The position numbers were made by a program, and so were the translations under genes. Below are positions 60,048 through 64,000 of a DNA stretch of 64,000 nucleotides, piece by piece (position 1 is the stretch's first letter; each line of letters begins with the position of its first letter). The DNA lies in NCBI GenBank assembly GCA_951799445.1, contig OX637293.1, positions 2,976,001 to 3,040,000 on the forward strand. The letters run 5' to 3'. The notes below the pieces were generated by a model. That model did no database searches. It was not told the DNA's origin and saw only the letters and a list, made by a program, of their open reading frames with translations. The DNA is from Pseudisothecium myosuroides. Its lineage: Eukaryota > Streptophyta > Bryopsida > Hypnales > Lembophyllaceae.

Positions 60048-60282
60048 CATGACATTTGATAATCGTGCCAAATTTTTGAGCATGCAATTCTCTATTTTAT
60101 TGTAGAGGAGTATTTGAAGTTTGCGCAATGGTTGGCAAATTTACTATATACTCTCCAAGGGATCTTACCATATTCATTGGATGAAAATATCTAAAAGAAT
60201 TGAGGCCAAATATGTCCCACTTTGTCCTTAAAGGAATCAAAATGAAAGTCAAGTGGATGTTATGGCTATAGGTTTTTTTTGT
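60048..60282. other. Short spacer between TTAA elements
   Basis: Nothing recognised. Confidence 0.4.
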
Positions 60283-60536
60283 CTAAACCCCTAAGTGCCC
60301 AACACATGTTTACCGAAATCTAGACCCTTCAAAATTCATTCTAATCAAATTGTCACCTAAAACAAGATCTACAGAAACTAACTGCACTGATCAATAGTGC
60401 ATGTAGACAAGCCCAAGACTACGGGGAAATGAACAAATGATTTGACCATACCGTTGAAAAGATTATAATAATCAAATAGGACAATCTTTCAATTTTGAGA
60501 GGTCAAATTTGAGGCACTCAGATGCTTAGGGGTTAC
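60283..60536. mobile_element. TTAA-type element, family E, short copy E2
   Basis: It begins CTAAACCCCTAAGTGCCC and ends GATGCTTAGGGGTTAC, so the ends are mirrored but the TTAA sites are mutated. At 254 bp it is an internally deleted or different-length relative of E1. Non-coding. Confidence 0.55.
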
Positions 60537-60619
60537 AAGGTAAAATGAAAGTCAAGTAGGTACTATAGAGGAAAGATTTCATAACTTTTAAGATACTTCC
60601 ATAGTTTTATGACATAATA

Positions 60620-60878
60620 GAGTTATTCGTAAAGTCCCCCCCAGTTTGGAGGGGACTTTTTCCGACAAATTTCCTCCGACGGACGACCCCGCAAGCGACC
60701 ACGATTCCGCAAGCCACCAATAAACCACAGGCAAAGTCTAGACCAAACTTCTTTTTGGTCGACTTGAGTGCTTAAAAAAGTTTGATACCCACTTTTGTAT
60801 TGACTTTTTGCCCAAAACCTGCTTTTTCACAAAACTGCAAGGTTTAAACCCCGGTTTTGGATACTTTACAAATAACTC
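60620..60878. mobile_element. TA-flanked MITE with 16-bp inverted ends
   Basis: The ends are GAGTTATTCGTAAAGT and, mirrored, GAGTTATTTGTAAAGT, with TA dinucleotides immediately outside both. At 259 bp with no coding capacity it fits a Tc1/mariner-type MITE. Confidence 0.65.
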
Positions 60879-61581
60879 TAATAACATAAGATTGAAATTT
60901 GAATGAAATTTACAAGGCTAAATTGAACTTAGAAATGATGTTTGACCATGTGACAATGAAGCTCATCTTTAGGGGTCCAAGATGGTTCATTATTACTTTA
61001 AAAACAATTCGATTGACCAAATCTATTTTCAAACACATCTATGGTACTAGCACATAACGCTCAATAACAACCCCGTCTATAATCAATATTATAACCCTAT
61101 CCCTCACACGACAGGATCGAAAACGTTGAAGTCGCCCAACAATTGTAACAGACTTGGTAGATTTGGCAATTTGCAAATGCTATAGTACAGTATAATTCCT
61201 GGAAATTGCATTGGCAGTACACCATACACTGCCAAGATTGACAAATCATCGCAGAATGCTAACCAGGGTAAGGACAAGGCAGTGGTCAATCACAGTCGGA
61301 CATACAATGGGAGGTACAAGTAAAAACTGGAAGAATTGGACAATGGAATAAATCTTTGATTTCAAACAAAGTTGCCATCAACATTCCTCAACATTCAAGA
61401 TTAGAACCAAACGCGGAGTCCACAGTAGGCATCTGAATGACAATTCTGCTCCCGCACTTGATTCTGCTCCCAATGATAATTAGGTGACACGAACGGACAT
61501 CTAACAGAATAAAACATCCTCCTCATGACTAACCCCAAAGGTGCAGAATAAATCCCTCCGAACCAGCGCCTGAATGGTATT
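60879..61581. other. Spacer and 3' flank of RPS18
   Basis: The part nearest 61,581 is probably the RPS18 3' UTR. No other feature was recognised. Confidence 0.4.
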
Positions 61582-63004
<1,423 letters not shown>

Positions 63005-63392
63005 GGTGACTGCGGAGCGACGACGAAGCGAGGCGCAGCAGAGTATAGGCTATGGCGCGAGGCAGAGGCGACGAAGCCGAGCTCGGAAAGAGCTGGTAAT
63101 GGAGAGAGCAGGGTGTTTCTAGGGCTTGGAAGTGGACGAAACCTGGAATTCATCCATGCTTTGGGACGACAAGAAAAATCATCCATCCGTGTAATTCAGA
63201 AAAGGAATTCAATTGATTCGCCAGATTTTTTAATAAGTTTGAAATTAAAAAAATTCTTAGGGCCTCCTTCCAGGGCGTCAATGGACCTCACCGATGATCA
63301 GTGGGATGGGAGTCCTGTTTTTTCTGTTTTTTCTGGAGTACAGATCATTGATGGGGTTCATCAGCCCCTAACTCCACATGGAAGCAAGCCTT
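63005..63392. other. RPS18 5' leader and promoter region
   Basis: The first 100 or so bases beyond the start codon are GC-rich and likely hold the leader. No TATA box was confidently identified. Confidence 0.4.
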
Positions 63393-63617
63393 AACCCTTT
63401 GAAGGACGGACTGGTGACCGTGGAAATCATCCCTTTGGATACCATGAGAATCATTGCCTTACAAAAATGGAAAAGCACTCATTGGAAATCAACCTACTCT
63501 AGACGACTTTCCCTTTTCACAACAAAATTCTGGGATGAATAGTTGCACTTTTGTCCACAAGCAAAATTCTCTATCATTCATCGGACACCAAACGTCCTCC
63601 GCGTGGTTCAAAGGTTA
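63393..63617. mobile_element. Possible short TTAA-type element
   Basis: It begins TTAACCCTTTGAAGGAC and ends GGTTCAAAGGTTAA, loosely mirrored with TTAA at both ends. At 225 bp with an imperfect inverted repeat, it is a weak candidate for the same element class. Confidence 0.3.
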
Positions 63618-64000
63618 ATAGTAATCATTTTAAGATTACTATATCCTCATACTTATTAGAAGACATTTTAAAGGGTCATTTTATAAACTGTAGAAGCTAC
63701 ATTTTTTATGTGAAAAATACTCATCTACACTTTGACTTGCAGAATAATTATATAAAAAATATTGAAAATCTATACTTCAAGGATATTTAAAAAAAAATTG
63801 AAACTATTATAGATTCACTTTAATAGGAATTATGCTCAAACCTTCTTAGTTAGACAATTTTAGGTACTATGATTGTCAAGGCATCCACAATGCACCTAAC
63901 AAACTGACCCAATAAATTACATAAGCATTGAATGGTTATTATGAAATTAGCACTTGCTAGTGTAATCATCAGAAGCACATTAAAAAAAACTTGAAATAGG
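63618..64000. other. AT-rich spacer, nothing recognised
   Basis: No supported feature up to the window end. Confidence 0.45.

Noticed and set aside
63113..63394. Plus-strand frame containing MDLTDDQWD, reminiscent of the N-terminus of IS5-type transposases
   Set aside because: Only about nine residues match and the rest does not follow the family. Base composition matches the surroundings, so it is most likely chance.

Overview
The window is nuclear DNA of a streptophyte plant. The evidence is GT-AG spliced genes of clearly plant type, including a class III HD-Zip factor with START and MEKHLA domains, an ELC/VPS23-type ESCRT-I subunit, and plant-style teloboxes (AAACCCTAA) near housekeeping genes. 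The HD-Zip protein is divergent from seed-plant members as I know them, and the spacers are long, AT-rich and full of repeats. This suggests a non-seed land plant or a charophyte alga, but I cannot name the species.

Layout. 1-7,250: AT-rich repeats, mainly TTAA-bounded elements and inverted repeats. 7,250-12,510: a decayed gene zone. It holds a minus-strand multi-exon pseudogene with RBM48-like RNA-recognition sequence (7,254-9,191), a separate minus-strand basic/acidic exon (10,417-about 10,810), and a plus-strand inverted partial copy of the pseudogene's 3' end with one exon tandemly duplicated (11,391-about 12,165). 12,510-40,400: a repeat desert with layered copies of non-autonomous elements bounded by TTAA plus CCCC-type inverted termini, an 830-bp palindrome, a CACTA-like insertion, small TIR elements and TA microsatellites. 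I see no intact gene here. 40,450-49,350 (+): a complete 18-exon class III HD-Zip gene behind a GC-rich promoter. 50,488-52,163: two more TTAA elements. 52,823-55,465 (-): a complete 3-exon ELC/VPS23 gene. 55,915-61,580: repeats. 61,582-63,004 (-): a complete 4-exon gene for ribosomal protein S18 with a TIR element inside an intron. 63,005-64,000: spacer.

The three intact genes are functionally unrelated: a developmental transcription factor, an endosomal sorting factor and a ribosomal protein. The HD-Zip III exons join to an 863-residue open frame. Its mRNA carries a near-canonical miR165/166 complementary site created by splicing, and its eighth intron contains a 73-bp tandem duplication of the acceptor that should cause an immediate stop if the upstream copy is used.

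The most unusual feature is the set of at least nine TTAA-bounded elements (families A-F below). They share the start TTAACCCC and have long mirrored termini, as in the piggyBac superfamily, which is not a usual component of plant genomes. No transposase was seen. All alignments and joins were made by eye; no database search was run.
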